From NCBI GenBank assembly GCA_002189035.1, contig CM007989.1, positions 7,731,501-7,795,500 on the forward strand: a stretch of 64,000 nucleotides of DNA, given 5' to 3'. The notes beneath the pieces were generated by a model. The model was not told the DNA's origin, ran no database searches, and saw only the letters and a program-made list of their open reading frames with translations. The position numbers were made by a program, and so were the translations under genes. Below are positions 12,265 through 24,881 of this stretch, one piece after another. The stretch comes from Utricularia gibba. Taxonomy: Eukaryota; Streptophyta; Magnoliopsida; Lamiales; Lentibulariaceae. Positions within the stretch are counted from its first letter, which is position 1; each line of letters opens with the position of its first letter.

Positions 12265-13401
12265 ATCTCTATTTCCCTCTCTCACGCTCTCCCTTTCCAG
12301 GCAAAAGTCTCTCTCTATAAAGATACTGACATCTATTTAGGCAGCACAAGAATCATCTCAACACGGGCTTACCACGCATTTCAAGCATATACCCACAACT
12401 CAAAACGAAGTCCACGTACCCCCCTGTGCTACTCACAGAACTCAAATCCTAACTCCCCAACACAAAACCCAGAAATCAAAAGTTCTCAAAAGCCATCTTT
12501 CTGCCGACAAGCAAAAGGAAAGTTGCCCATACGCTAGGAATCAGCAAATGCAGCTTCTGAAGAAGAAAAACCAGAGGCGTTTGTTGACGACCAACTACGG
12601 AAGAAAAAAATTGAAAATCTTCTACCCACCGCCTACTTCTCTGATCCTTTCCCTCCCCATTTCCCGGTCACAAGCAGTTGGGTCTTCTTAATCTCACTTG
12701 TCTTAAAAAGTAATTGAAAATTATTACTATGAACAGCAACGTCGCGTCAAGCAGACAGCGGGGGTGAAACGGGAATTCCACACAGAGCTGCCCTGGATCT
12801 CTGCAAATATTTTATCCGTTTCGTGTGTTATGTCATGGTATCATAATCATGGTATTAATAATTCAATCCACTACCCCCACCCCCCCTACGCTACTGTCCA
12901 AGTACACCCACATCAATCAATTAACTCTGTTATACAGCTCCGGGTGAGCTGACTACCCTTCCTATGTCGCTAGTCAAATATACACGAGATCGCGTAAAGG
13001 CAACCTACGAGGATCGATCAGGGACCCAACAGGCCCGATGGGCTTTTCATGTTACACGGAAACTAGAAAAGCAGAACATAAAAAAACATGGAGCAAACGT
13101 AATGGGGAGGCATGAGGGTTTCAAATTCAATGCGGAAGATATAAGATTTCAGAGATGGAAAAGTGTTGGTTTACAGTACCTCACATGAATCATTTATTAA
13201 AGTAGTTCTGAGGGTGGCTTCCACACTCCTCATTTCAAGAATCTCTTCTAGCAAAAATAACGCAATGGTTTCAAGTTAAATAAAATGGAGCAGCTAATGA
13301 GCTTATAGGGCTAAAAAAGTGGCTACGTTGCGAACCAGATGGCGACTATTCCGAATCTTTATTGCCCCATCGGGTGGGTAGAGCGTCAAAGAATTGGACC
13401 A
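12265..13401. other. Kinase promoter and phosphate carrier 3' flank
   Basis: 12265-12720 looks like the kinase leader and promoter (CT-rich when read on the minus strand, no clear TATA). 12720-13400 is 3' flank of the leftward carrier gene. Short open frames on the plus strand here look random. Confidence 0.45.
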
Positions 13402-15403
13402 TTACGCTTTGGCAAGCTCGGTGCCTGCTGCAGCGGAAGCAGGAGCGGGGGCAACACCACCTGTTGTGGGTCTGGAAACATGGATAGATTGAGGAAAAAT
13501 GGGCAGTCAGTACTGAAAGAAGGTAATGCTGAAAACGACGCAAGAACAATGGAGATATGGAAGAGGGATGGTAACTTACAGCCCAACAAAAACTTTGAAT
13601 GCATCATAGATACCCCACTGAGCACCAGTGAGGGTTCCAATCATGACGATGCGAAGAGGAAGCCCGCGAGTGAATAAACCCCACAAGCCGAGTTTCTTGA
13701 CAGCCTGATTGAGGGAAAAAGCAAAAGAAAAGCTTATAGGAATTAAGATCCAAAGGCATTGGTAAATCATGACGGCAAACCGGATGAACATAATAACACT
13801 TACATCACCAACAGAAGCATCCTTGGCATTGTTGAGGAAAGACACAAGGTTGTCAGCTGGGTGTGATACGATGGCACAGAAAACACCAGCTACATAGCCA
13901 CCAGCAAAACTGATACCAAGCTGCAGAGGCTTGCTGCATTCGTTTTTAGGTTTGGGAACGGCGTGCTTATAAATGAGCTCCACAATAGTCTCAAACGAGG
14001 CAAATTTCATCATCGTATCTAAGACAAGAATATCAGGATATATAATCTAATGATGAAACACAGCCACACAAAAACATATGGCACCGTTTCAACATGAAAG
14101 CAATACAAAATTTGTGCTACGGTGCATATATATACTAGTACGACCATCACACTAGCGACACAACATAAATGATCAACTTACATGGAATTTGACGCCCCCA
14201 CAAAGGAACCAAACCCTTGTACAGCCTGCACCCACCATGAAATATAAGCCCAACACACCATCCAATGGACAGCATAAGCTGAAAGAGACAAAGAAAACAT
14301 ACCCTAGAGCACCTTCAGACTTCACGAACTTAGGGAATCCATCGGATAGCCCTCTGGCAAAACCAGGTTGGGTCTGAACACGGACCTTAACTGCCTCAAA
14401 GGGGCAAAGAGCAACATCTGCAATCACCTCAGCAGATGCGGAACCAGCAAGATAGATGAGGGTCTTGTATTTTGAAAAATTTTCTGGCCCAGCAAGGTCT
14501 CCGTAGTATTTCTTAAAAAATTCATAGAATCCAAACTTGCAGGCACCCTGAGCGCTGTATCCAAGCAGGGTTGGAACCCATCCCCTGAAGAAACCTTTGA
14601 ATCCCTGCTCTTTCAGTAGCACGCCAAACCCTGAAGATATGCTCTTGTACTTTGCAGGATCAATCTGATTAGTCAGAAAAAATACTGATTTTCAGTATAG
14701 TGATAAACAGCACCTTAAACCCCAAACAAAGCATCCACATTCATGTACTTGACCCTCCTTAAAACGTATATATGCGAACGTATTTCATTCAAGGAAAAGG
14801 TATATGAATAAACCATATACATACATACAAGAAAATCAGCATGATTGACAGGTTGCAGAAATCTTTGGAAATAAAGATTGATATGGAGTAGTAAGATAAC
14901 AATATACAAAGCCACCAAAGGTCCACAAAAGAAATCACAAATCTAAACAGGAACGAAATTAACCAAACCGACACTAAGCCTTCACACGATCACAAAATAA
15001 AAATCAGGGATACGAAAATCAATGGGGAGATCAATGACCACAACAAACGAACAAACGATATTACCGTAAAAACTCATTATAAGAGTAAAAACTCGTAGAT
15101 CTGGACCTGCATGTTACACTTGACGAGATCCAGAGGAGTAACCGCCATATGAGTCAGGCCACAACTCAGGATTCCACCAGCAGTACACGCCGCGTAGAAC
15201 TGGGGAGAATACATTTCAATCTTCTTATGCTCTGCGGGAGCTGGAATCATGAATTTCTGTCCGATTTCACAAACCGATGATGGCTCCGCGAAGCTCGGAT
15301 TGGAATTGCTGGTCGTTTGATCCAGAATCCGACTCCTGGAAACGAATGAAGTGGAGTACAGGAAACTAGGAATGAGAGATTGACGATCGGACGGGTAAGC
15401 CAT
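13402..15403 (-). CDS. PHT3: Mitochondrial phosphate carrier (PHT3/MPT family)
   Basis: Six exons: 15403-15107, 14664-14303, 14225-14182, 14018-13804, 13704-13580, 13471-13402; 370 residues. A serine-rich N-terminal presequence (about 65 residues) precedes three mitochondrial carrier repeats, each with its signature: [20 protein letters not shown] and the divergent [10 protein letters not shown] seen in all phosphate carriers. Conserved blocks include [37 protein letters not shown] and [21 protein letters not shown]. It exchanges phosphate with protons across the mitochondrial inner membrane, feeding ATP synthase. The Ala/Pro-rich tail after PTTGG is usual for plant PHT3;1. The gene is divergent from the EXO70 gene across 756 bp. 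Confidence 0.95.
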
Positions 15404-16159
15404 GCCCGGAGATTTTGGAATCGTTGAACACGTTAATATCCGAAGCTCCGCGTATCTTATGAAGCAGACTGCGGCGCCGGCGAGAGGCGGCCACAGGAGG
15501 TCAGAATCTACTCCTCAAAGACCAATTGAATGGAATGAGCGTGAAAAGGGCAACCCGAGCCCTTTATACCTGGGCTAACCGAGGAAGACTCACTCCCGAG
15601 TCCCGATGAACGCACGAAGGTCGATTTACATAAACACCCCTAGAACCTATTCTATTTGCCTATTCCCGCATGACAAATCTTGCACACAATGATGAAGGCG
15701 AAGATATTTGATAATTCAAAGGGAAAATAGAATTATATTATAAAGTAATTAATATAATAAAAATAAAAAAAATACTTTGACTTGGAAAATTTTAAATTTA
15801 AATTATATAATTTAAAATAAAACGAAGTTTTTGAATTTTAAAAAACATTTTTATTTCTAAAAAAATAAAAATGCGACGGTTGGTCAGCTAGTGGCAAAAG
15901 AGTAAATAACACATGAAAGATTCGAAAGTGCAGACATGGAATATTCCGTCCACCGGAAAAGGTGTCAATGTTGATGCCGTGCAGAGAAGTGTCCGCAGAG
16001 CGGTGTTCAAAAATAGCTTAGGATTTCGTTTAGGAAGAGAAAGGTTTCCCGTCCGCACAATTCCTCCGGTTTTCCCTCCGAAAAAGTTTCCTCCAACGAC
16101 CGTTTCGATGCCGTTTCTTTGAATGGGGCTTGGAACAATTTCCCTCATTCCACAACTCC
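15404..16159. other. Divergent intergenic region, PHT3 / EXO70C-like
   Basis: Shared upstream region. 15404-15640 is GC-richer and probably the PHT3 leader/promoter; 15700-15880 is AT-rich. No clear TATA on either side. Short frames near 15900-16130 are not convincing. Confidence 0.45.
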
Positions 16160-18174
16160 ATGAATTCCGATAGGGACGACGGCAGACCCACCGAGGACGC
16201 TCCTGTTTCCCTCGATGCCGCCAACGCCGAGGGCGTTAACGCTCCGTCGGAGCAGCTGCAGCAGCACGACGACGCCAGGGAACCGGAGGAAAAGGAGGAA
16301 GAGATCAAGGAGGAAGGGGCGGAACAGGCTGTGGGAGGAGAGGCGCCGCCGCCACCGCGGCTTGATCTCGAGAAAATCTCTCAAGAGTTCGATGGATACA
16401 TCGCGGCCTTGGCGAATTTGAAGAGCGACGCCGAAACGGGGCCGCCGGATGTGCCTATTGCCGTGGAGCAATACGCGGTTCTGATTGAAGCCAAGATTGG
16501 AGAGTGTGAATCCGGCCGGAATCATGCCCCATGGATCAGTCTCACAGCGGACGATGCCTCGTCGTTTATTCAGGCGATCACGCGGTTTTCTTCGCTGGAA
16601 AATCTGCTGTCGAATTTCTCCTCCGAGTTCAAATTCGCTTACACTTTGAACCGAACCGGAGCAGTTATCGAACGCGTCATGTCGTATATGGAGGAGGAGT
16701 TCAGAACTCTCTGCGAAGATTTCAGGATCCATGATTCAGATTCCGGCAACGAAATCAAATTGAAGCAGCAGTCGCCTGAATCCGAGGAAAACGCGCCGCC
16801 GGAAGAACCGGAAGCGTCGGGGAAGAGGTGAACGCCTTTCCGGGATACTCCGACGAGATCTTATCGGAACTTGTTCGGTTATCGACGGCGATGATGACTG
16901 CAGGGTACGAAACAGAGTGCACTCAGGCGTACTTCATCGCGCGAAGAAATGCATTAGAAGAGAGCATGAAGAAGATTGGATTCGAGAAGTGCAGCATTGA
17001 TGAAGTGCAGAAAATGCAGTGGGATTCTCTGGAGAGGGAGATCGTCACCTGGATCAGAACTTTCAAAGTATTCGCTGAAGTGCATTTTCCAATGGAGAAG
17101 AAGCTCGCCGTACACGTGTTCTCCGGCCATCCATCTACGGCGGAGAGCCTGTTTCACTCTTTATCCAGCGGCATTATGATTCAGCTGCTTAATTTTTCCG
17201 AAGCCGTAGCAATGACGAAGCGGGCGGCGGAGAAGCTGTTCAAGTTTCTCGACATCTACGAAGCACTGCGAGACGTTCTTCCGACGACGGAGAGTTTATT
17301 CCCAGAAGAATGGAGAAACGAGGTTAAAACAGAGGCTTCCATAATCAAAACCCGCCTCGGGGAAGCCATGATTCTCATCTTCCTCGAGCTTGAGAGCTCA
17401 ATCAAGGCTGATTCCGGGAAAACTCCAGTCCCAGGCGGCGCAATCCACCCCTTAACACGCTACACAATGAACTACCTGAAATACACCTGCGAGTACAGGG
17501 CAACTCTGGACCTAGTCTTCAAGGAGCACCAGAAAATCGAAATGTCTGAAACAGGATCCAGGTCCGAAGAGAATTCGTCTCACCAGAGCCCATTCCACGA
17601 CCAGATGGTGAACGCCATGGATCTGCTAGACGCCAATCTGGAAGCAAAATCGAAGCTTTACAAAGACCCATCACTGAGCTCCATCTTCATGATGAACAAC
17701 GGGCGCTACATTCTACAGAAGGCTAGAGGGTCAAGCGAAATCAGCAGCCTGATGGGCGATTCATGGATAAGGAAAAGATCATCGGACCTGAGACAATACC
17801 ACAAAGGGTACCAGAGAGAAACATGGGGGAAATTGCTGAACTGCTTGAATCCAGAGGGGCTTACCTCTCACGGGAAAGTGGTGAAGCCAGTGCTCAAGGA
17901 GAGGTTCAAGAGCTTCAACACAATGTTCGACGAGATACACATGGCGCAGAGCAGTTGGGTTGTGAGCGACGAACAGCTTCAATCGGAGCTGAGGGTTTCG
18001 ATTTCGAATATGGTGATTCCGGCGTACAGGTCGTTCCTGGGAAGGTACAGTCAGACCTTTACGCCGGGGAGGCAGACCGAGAAGTACGTGAAGTTTCAGC
18101 CGGAGGATATAGAGACGTGCATCGACGAGCTCTTCGACGGCAGCGCGGCGGCCCAGGGAAAGAAGAAACCGTGA
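16160..18174 (+). CDS. Exocyst subunit EXO70, EXO70C-like, with a one-base frameshift
   Basis: Intronless, as is common for plant EXO70 genes. The first part (ATG 16160) reads about 220 residues and hits a TGA at 16829. The rest continues in another frame to 18174; together about 671 residues. The joint lies at the GGGG run 16818-16821: one more G there would link the parts into ASGEEVNAFPGYSDE. The acidic Glu-rich start, LDLEKISQEFDGYIAAL, then AFPGYSDEILSEL, IDEVQKMQWDSLEREI, IQLLNFSEAVAMTKRAAEKLF, KTPVPGGAIHPLTRYTMNYL and SWVVSDEQLQSELRVSIS fit the EXO70C1/C2 clade, which in Arabidopsis acts in pollen tube tip growth. EXO70 helps tether secretory vesicles to the plasma membrane. Probably an assembly error rather than a pseudogene. 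Confidence 0.85.
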
Positions 18175-18573
18175 ATCCAAAACAAGGCTAGAAAGGAGTA
18201 CGTAGGCTCGCTTCGCTTCTCTTTTATTTTTTTTTCCATTTTTTTGTTTATTGGACTATTTGTTTTTATTAAATATTTAGGTTCCTATATTTCTTTTTTT
18301 ATATGAGGTCAACTCCAATCGAAATCATAATAATAATAATAAATAAATAAATAGAAAAATAATGGAATTTGTAATCGGATTTTTTGTTTATTAAGATGAC
18401 TGCCCGCTTTTCTGTCGGAATTATGAAAAGAACCCCTGGAGACTTCGTATTTGCATTTGCGCCCCCGGGAAAGAGACGACTACTCTGGTGGCATCCTTCC
18501 GTATACGGAGATTCCATTACCTAACGAAATCTCTTCCCAGAGTTGCGTCATCGCGTCTTCTTCGTCGGGCTCG
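18175..18573. other. Intergenic, EXO70 3' flank and F-box promoter
   Basis: T-rich 3' flank (18220-18300), a short AAT/AAAT repeat near 18326-18355, and the F-box gene leader. An open frame continues upstream of the F-box ATG to 18451 but contains no other ATG. Confidence 0.45.
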
Positions 18574-19638
18574 ATGAGCGGCTTCTTCCCAGACGAAGTG
18601 ATATTGGGGATTTTGGCGCGATTGCCGATCAAATCCCTGATTAGGGCAAAATGCGTGTGCAGGGTTTGGCGTCAGCTGATATCCGACGGATATTTCACCA
18701 GTTTGTATAACGAGATGTCCGTCCGGAATCCCATGGTGCTGCTGGAGATCTCGGAGCCCTACCTGGAATCAAAACCCAACCTGATTCTCATCGACACTTC
18801 CAGGGGCGCCTCCGAACTTTCCCTGGATTTCATCAAGGACAGGGTCAAGGTTAGAGCCTCTTGCAATGGCTTACTCTGCTGCTCAAGCATCCCTGATAGA
18901 GGCGTTTACTACGTCTGCAATCCCATCACCAAGGAGTACAGATTGCTTCCAAGAACTCGGGAGAGGCCCATCACCAGATTCTATCCCGACGGGGAGCCTA
19001 CGCTTGTGGCCTTGGCCTGCAACTTGGCTTCGATGGAGTACAAGGCTGTGCTTGCTGGGTACCATCGGTCTTTCGGGCGGAGGCCGGAGAGGGACTTCAT
19101 GTGCTTGGTGTTCCATTCGGAGTCGAACAAATGGAGGAGGTTTGTGACAGAGCAGGATGATCATTTCAGTCATATGAACAGGAACCAGGTTGTGTTTGTC
19201 AGGGGGGCTCTGCATTGGCTCACTGCAAGTTACTCCTTTGTTCTTGTCCTTGATTTGGACTGCGAGGCTTGGAGAAAGATCCCCCTGCCTGAAGAGATTG
19301 TCACCTCCGGGAGCCGGATTTACTTGCTGGAATGGGAGGGACGATTGTCCGTGATCCAGATTTCAGATCCTTGGATGAGTGTCTGGGTGATGGAGGACTA
19401 TGAGAAGGAAGAGTGGCAGAGGGTGGATAGAGTGAGCCTCCGGTGCATCAGAGGATTAGTTCCGGGCGTCTTTCCGATCAGCCAGACGCAGGAGTTTGTC
19501 TTCCTTGCTTCACATAGGCAGGTATTGGTGTACCAGAGAAGAACCAATGTTTGGAGGGAGGTGTATTCAGTGAGTGCCACCCTGCCCTTGTGGTCTTCTG
19601 CTTATGCTTTCAGGAGCACACTTGTTTCTTCCCTGTAA
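18574..19638 (+). CDS. F-box protein with F-box-associated domain
   Basis: Single exon, 354 residues from the only in-frame ATG. Residues 3-45 are an F-box (FPDEVILGILARLPIKSL, then CVCRVWRQLISDGYF). An F-box-associated domain follows: VRASCNGLLCCSS, VYYVCNPITKEYRLLPR, a middle with FHSESNKWRRF, GALHWLTAS and VLDLDCEAWRKIPLPEE, ending in a beta-rich C-terminus. Such proteins bind SKP1 in an SCF ubiquitin ligase and pick targets through the C-terminal domain. The target here is unknown; the general type resembles At5g49610-like F-box proteins, which is as far as I can place it. It converges with the prefoldin gene 367 bp downstream. Confidence 0.9.
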   Translation: MSGFFPDEVILGILARLPIKSLIRAKCVCRVWRQLISDGYFTSLYNEMSVRNPMVLLEISEPYLESKPNLILIDTSRGASELSLDFIKDRVKVRASCNGLLCCSSIPDRGVYYVCNPITKEYRLLPRTRERPITRFYPDGEPTLVALACNLASMEYKAVLAGYHRSFGRRPERDFMCLVFHSESNKWRRFVTEQDDHFSHMNRNQVVFVRGALHWLTASYSFVLVLDLDCEAWRKIPLPEEIVTSGSRIYLLEWEGRLSVIQISDPWMSVWVMEDYEKEEWQRVDRVSLRCIRGLVPGVFPISQTQEFVFLASHRQVLVYQRRTNVWREVYSVSATLPLWSSAYAFRSTLVSSL

Positions 19639-20005
19639 GCATGTTGCGGGATGCTGGATAGTTTCTACTAATCTCAGTGATATGATTCAAGTGTTTCCCT
19701 TGCTGTAGATAGTATGGAAGCTGTTGTTCTGGTCATTCAATTGTCTTTGTTGTGTTTCCAGAAAAAAACATCACTTGAATCGATTCCGTCCGCAATTGCG
19801 GCAACCATTAGAATCTGGGGGAACCTTGCACAATATCCATAGGAGCATAACATCAAAACTACCAAACAGAAAATGCTTCAAAGATAAAATAGGGACACCT
19901 GATCTGGCCATTTCATTTGGAGCCTACAAACAATATTTGAAAGGGTAAACCTCCATCCAGAGGGCTGGGGATATTTGAGAAGTGCATTCAGCTCCATCAC
20001 AAATC
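19639..20005. other. Convergent 3' flanks, F-box and prefoldin genes
   Basis: 367 bp between two stop codons on opposite strands. No gene seen; holds the 3' ends of both transcripts. Confidence 0.5.
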
Positions 20006-21311
20006 TCATGAATCTGAGGCAGAGGGTGAACTGCTTTCCCGGAGGAGTCGACGCTGGTGTACGTCCCAGTTATAGACCCGCGCAATGGTGACCTATCCAC
20101 ACATGATCGCCAATGGTAAACCACAAATTGCCCTCATTTCTTTGAGCAGTAATGTCTTCTTAGATTAGATATGTGAGCTACTGTTTGAACTTCACCTCTG
20201 ATAGAAAAATTTGCTGAAAAGAACAAGGCTCTAGAATCCCCATGAATTACCTGCGTTACAGTCACTTGATCTCTAAGAAATTGTAGATCAGCAATAAGAA
20301 CTTGCAGGCTAGCTTTTGCATTCTCTAAATTCTTCTTTAGAAGGTCAATCGCCTGCACGATCAAGGTCAATGCACCCCAATTTGTAAGGCCTCAGAGAAG
20401 GCAGGCAAGTTACCTCGTCACATGAATATTCCAGCATCACATTCGCTCCAAGCCAGAGACACACAGAATCAGTATCTTCTACACGAGCACGAGAGTAAAT
20501 GCCTTCAGATATTTCAAAGTCGGCTATTAATGCCTGCAAAAATAATCAGCGCCAAAACCATAAACAACCGGGTGCAAAAGATTCAACTAAAAAATGCCTT
20601 AGAAACGTTATGAAGGCAGGCAAAGGAAATACAATGGTAGAAACAGACCTCCCCACTACTCTTCTTAGCTTGCAAAGTCGCAACAATGTCCAAGCATTTC
20701 TCCGTGTCGGGAATTTTCGCCTGGAAAAATGGCAACTCAATCTCCATCTAGTGCACCATGATCAATGTAGCGCAAATGAAATACCTGAAGATCTCTTTGC
20801 TGTGCAAGAAGCTTCATCTCCACGACTCTATACTGCTGAAGCCTTCATACGTTTGTAGAAAAAAGAAATCAGAAGCAGAACCAATTTTTTTTTTTGAATT
20901 AAAAGCAGAATGGAGCCATAAAATGGCTACATTCCACAAGTTACAGAAAACGGGGAAAAAGCCAACTATCAGCAACTACTCCACCGCGCAAAATAGTCAA
21001 CGATTCAACAAACTCTATTGGAAGATCCAGAAACAACCAACCGCAAGAATCGAAAGACGGATACAGATTTCGGTCACGAGATCCAACGGAAAATGAACAA
21101 AGCGGAAAAACTAAAAAAAAGTCAAAAGAGTGAAAAGCATAAGCAGGATTCAAGGTAGATGCAAAACTTCGCAATCGGCATACCTCTCTTGCAGAACCCC
21201 GAGGGCAGAGTTGACATCGAGATTCGACTGCGTAAGGTAAGCTTGGACGTCTTCCACAAACTCCGCAGCCGGAATCCCTCTCCGTTCCGTTGGGCTCGTT
21301 GAAGTCGACAT
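20006..21311 (-). CDS. PFD3: Prefoldin subunit 3
   Basis: Six exons: 21311-21184, 20842-20785, 20720-20649, 20533-20414, 20352-20251, 20092-20006; 188 residues. Shows [87 protein letters not shown] and [20 protein letters not shown], the alpha-prefoldin pattern of two coiled-coil helices around a beta hairpin. Prefoldin is the six-subunit cytosolic chaperone that hands unfolded actin and tubulin to the chaperonin CCT; this subunit is the VBP1 orthologue. The exon 2 acceptor is an AAG (20843-20845); the nearby CAG sites give the wrong frame. A TTG-started extension upstream (to 21398) is not used. Confidence 0.94.
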
Positions 21312-22879
21312 TCCGATATACCTAGAAGCTCTCCAGGACAATCTCCCTAAGCCACCGCACTTGAGATTCAGACGAGGTTTCGCTTCCTTCCCTCCCAAGA
21401 GTATCGCAAGCTTCTGCTAGAAACAGAATCGGGCCAGGCCACCTTCCAGGCCGAATTTAACCGGCCCAGTTCACCTAAAATGATACTGGGCGTCTTTGTT
21501 TCACCCGAAATTGCAAAGTTACCCACAAAAGTTGGGAAACTACAGAAATGCCCACAATGTGTTGATATTGTGGAATGTGTTTGATATATGATATTAAATG
21601 TAAAATATCAATAAATATATCAAAATCTCACGTTTTCTATTATCATGATTAATAATAATATAAATAATTTAATTTAATTTAATTTTTAAACTATAATTTT
21701 AATATAAATATATTAATTAATAATATAAATTATAATTCAAAAATCATATAATATTTTTATCATACAAATGACATATAAACATACTTTTCAAAATTTATAA
21801 ATTTATAAAATATAATTATTAATAAATATGGATAAATATGTTAATTATTATTAAAATGAATTCTCATCTTTTACACCCCAAAAATGAATTTAATATTTTT
21901 TAAAAATAATTTCAAACATTTATCAATTCTCATTCAATTCAAATTTTCAATTCTGTTAAAATCAGATATGTAGTGATTTTTCAATATAAATACAGTTCAC
22001 TTTTCCATATTCTACAACAGTTGATATTTTCATCTTCAATTTCTTATTTTTATTTAAAATAAAAAAAATTGTAAATTTAAAATTACATTGTTATACAAGC
22101 GAAATATTTCAGATCCTAACTATAAAAAATATCTCATCTCGCACATGATAAACTATAAGGGGGCCAAAGACAGAAATCCCAATAGTGGATGGATTGATGT
22201 ACATGATAAGGACCAACCCAACATTTATCGATTGTTAAGAGAAAGAAAAATCCAACAGATTTGTACGTATTATTCATTATGGAGGGGGAGGAAGGGAAAG
22301 GTGGCCGGTGGGACTCCCCGGGGGCTGTACTCTCTGCTGTTCTTGTGAAATTTCATGTGCGGTGTTGTGTGATGAGCACACAGCTGAATGTGCGGATTGA
22401 AAGGGAGAAAGCAGAAACACACACACACAGCAAAATGTGCATCATGTGCCCGACTTTTGTAGCCCCCCAGACACGTGAAACTGTGGTCCTTGACTGAATC
22501 CCACGCACTCACCTGACTCCCACTTTGAATGCATGGAATGGCAAGTGGCGCATCTGTCAAGGACCTTGGGAATGAGTGAAGGAATTCAAAAGAAAGCAAA
22601 GAGGGGATGAGAGCATCAAACTTGGTGTTTTTTTGGAGACCTCTAGAAGAGGAACTTCTTCGGAGACACCAGCTTCAGTTGATCCCTATTGCTACAACAT
22701 ATCATGGGTGGGAGGTGCAGAGATAATGTAGTAACCATTTCACTTTTTCCAAACACTGAAGTCTCCATCTTTTTCAACTTCATCGTTTGCAGGCACAAAT
22801 TGCAGAGATAGGGAGGAGGATAATGAAAGATGAAATCTAATTCATAAATTTACCGAGGAGAATCATGGGGACTTTGAGA
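21312..22879. other. Intergenic, PFD3 promoter and bHLH 3' flank
   Basis: 21540-22130 is extremely AT-rich with repeated TTTAA/AATAT words. 22150-22880 is GC-richer and carries a CA repeat (around 22417) but no convincing coding sequence; part is likely the long 3' UTR of the leftward bHLH gene. Confidence 0.4.
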
Positions 22880-23700
22880 TCACGGGTTTGAATCTGGATG
22901 AAAGAGGGCATCTCTGGAAGCCATTGTAGGGCCGGGTGAAGAGGAAGATCCAGTTGTTGAAAGCAGCTGCACTAACGCACTCATGGCCCGAACCTACGCG
23001 AAATTTCAGCAGTCATCATAAATGTAGGATGATAAAAGGGGCATGATGAATGGAGAATATACAAATGATGATTCCTTTTTATGCGTGTGAAGTACATCAT
23101 GAGAGTATAATATACCTGCATTTCCAGAGCCGGTATATAATCCATAGTTTCTTCCAGGGTCACGTGAAAAGGCTGTTTCCGGCAACCGGGTATCAACCTG
23201 CTCAGGAGCCTGGCTCTCCGCTGGAAGGCCGGTAGATCCTTTGGTTTCAGGCAGGGGACAGTAGCCTTGGATTTTTTGGTTAACCGGCTGTTCCCGGTGA
23301 CCACAGCCCTCGTCAGTTTCCGCTGTTGTGTCACCACGCTATTTTTCTTCAACAACTTCGGCTTCACACTGCTGGCGAAAATAGCCCTGCTCCACCGCGA
23401 GCGGCCTTTCGCCGTCGCCGCCAATGCTCTGTTTGCGGCGTCGCGCACGCGCTTCGGAAGATACGTAGGTTGTTTCCCTGACGCAACCCCTCTCATCCTC
23501 AGATGCCGCAGCGCTTGCGACAGTTTAGATGAATAAATTTGCAGCTGAGCATGCGAATTCCACTGAATCGAAGATTTGTCGTGGAGAAATTCCGGCTGAT
23601 TTCCAGTTTTCTTATCGATCACACTCTTCCTCCTCCGTCCGGCCGATGATGAAGCTTCGGAGTTCACCAATTGATTTGGCGACAACAGCGACAACGTCAT
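22880..23700 (-). CDS. Atypical bHLH protein, bHLH147/148-like (AIF family)
   Basis: Two exons: 23700-23116 and 22993-22880; 232 residues. A serine-rich start leads to IYSSKLSQALRHLR, then RVRDAANRALAATAKGRSRWSRAIF, a basic spacer, and an HLH: KDLPAFQRRARLLSRLIPGC, then LEETMDYIPALEMQVRAMSALVQLLS. The basic region lacks the His-Glu-Arg contacts needed for E-box binding, as in Arabidopsis bHLH147-150 (AIF proteins), which dimerise with other HLH proteins and repress growth downstream of brassinosteroids. Function inferred from the family. I start at the in-frame ATG 23700; the open frame extends further without ATG. The promoter side carries a G-box (24279). Confidence 0.88.
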
Positions 23701-24881
23701 ATTGAAACACGAATCGATGGAATAGGATCTGAACCAAATCAAGAAACCAATTGACTAGATCCAGACAGAAACGAAGCAAAACCACAGCCTAAAACTACTC
23801 GATCGGCATTCCAAATCATATTCAAGATCCACACACCTCGAACGAAAACAAAAAAAAAACACGAAGCTCAACGAAGAACGCAACCACTCCAACCACACCA
23901 CGGATTCAAATCAAATCCTCAAAATCGATCATCACCTGAAAACGCAGAGCAGAATCCCCACCGTCGCCTCAAAACGCTCCACTCCGCATCCACGCTCCCA
24001 CAGAAAAACGGTGCGGATTCAAGTTGGTGCCCAAAGCGTGAAAGGCGAGGGGGCCTTTAAAAGGAGATGGTGGATCAGCAGGCGAAACCGCGAAACGCAA
24101 GTCACATGAGCGGTCTGATGACCATGCGGGTCTGCTAAATTTTTCAATTATTATTATTACTCGCAATTTCCCGATATATTCCACTAATCATGTCATTAGC
24201 TGAACTTAATCACGCAGGATTACTTCGGAATAATATTTAATTTTAATGCATTATTTGCCAAGCTGTTGCCCTTTGGGCCACGTGCCATGTGGTGGATATG
24301 GCCCAAAAGCATCACACGTCCCATTCTCATGTGCGTTTCGGGTATCCGCTGCTCCCTTGTCTTGTCAACCTTTTCCCAAGTCGAGTCATTGTTATTTATT
24401 GCAGTAATTATGTTTATAAATTGGTGTTATTGGCATTATTTGTCCCCTGTCCTATCCATGAGTGACACGTGGATGAAAAAGACAGATGGACTTGATAAGC
24501 TATATTTGAACTATGTTTACATAAATAGGAGTATGTAATAATTATTGAAATTGTGTTTTTTATATAAATTTTGAAAATATTACAAGGTTGAGGAATATTT
24601 TAATGTTTTTTAGTGATTTTATTTAATATTAAATAAACTTGATAATTCAAAAGAATAATAAAAAATTGGAAGATGATGACATGCATATCTAGAGAAATAT
24701 ATATTTAAAATATTATTGTATTTTATATATATGTTTAAAATAGTTGAACAAAAACTATTTTTACAAAAATAAAAATTGATTTTTTTCTTTTTAAAAATAA
24801 AAATATTTTTAAATCATTTGTATTTAATAATAAATTGTTTTTAAAATATATATTATGAGTAATTTGGTTCTACGACCATTC
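23701..24881. other. bHLH promoter region and AT-rich spacer
   Basis: 23701-24130 is probably leader and proximal promoter of the leftward bHLH gene. 24540-24860 is AT-rich with repeated AAAATAAAAAT words. No gene seen. Confidence 0.45.
24279..24284. promoter_or_regulatory. G-box CACGTG
   Basis: Perfect palindromic CACGTG inside GGGCCACGTGCCATG, about 580 bp upstream of the bHLH start. It is a binding site for bZIP and bHLH factors such as PIFs. A single site; function is inference. Confidence 0.4.

Noticed and set aside
16130-16159. Upstream extension of the EXO70C-like frame
   Set aside because: It starts at TTG; the first ATG is 16160 and the family start fits there.
22365-22500. Possible box C/D snoRNA (GTGATGA at 22370, CTGA boxes)
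   Set aside because: Boxes are badly spaced, no terminal stem and no guide match I could recognise.
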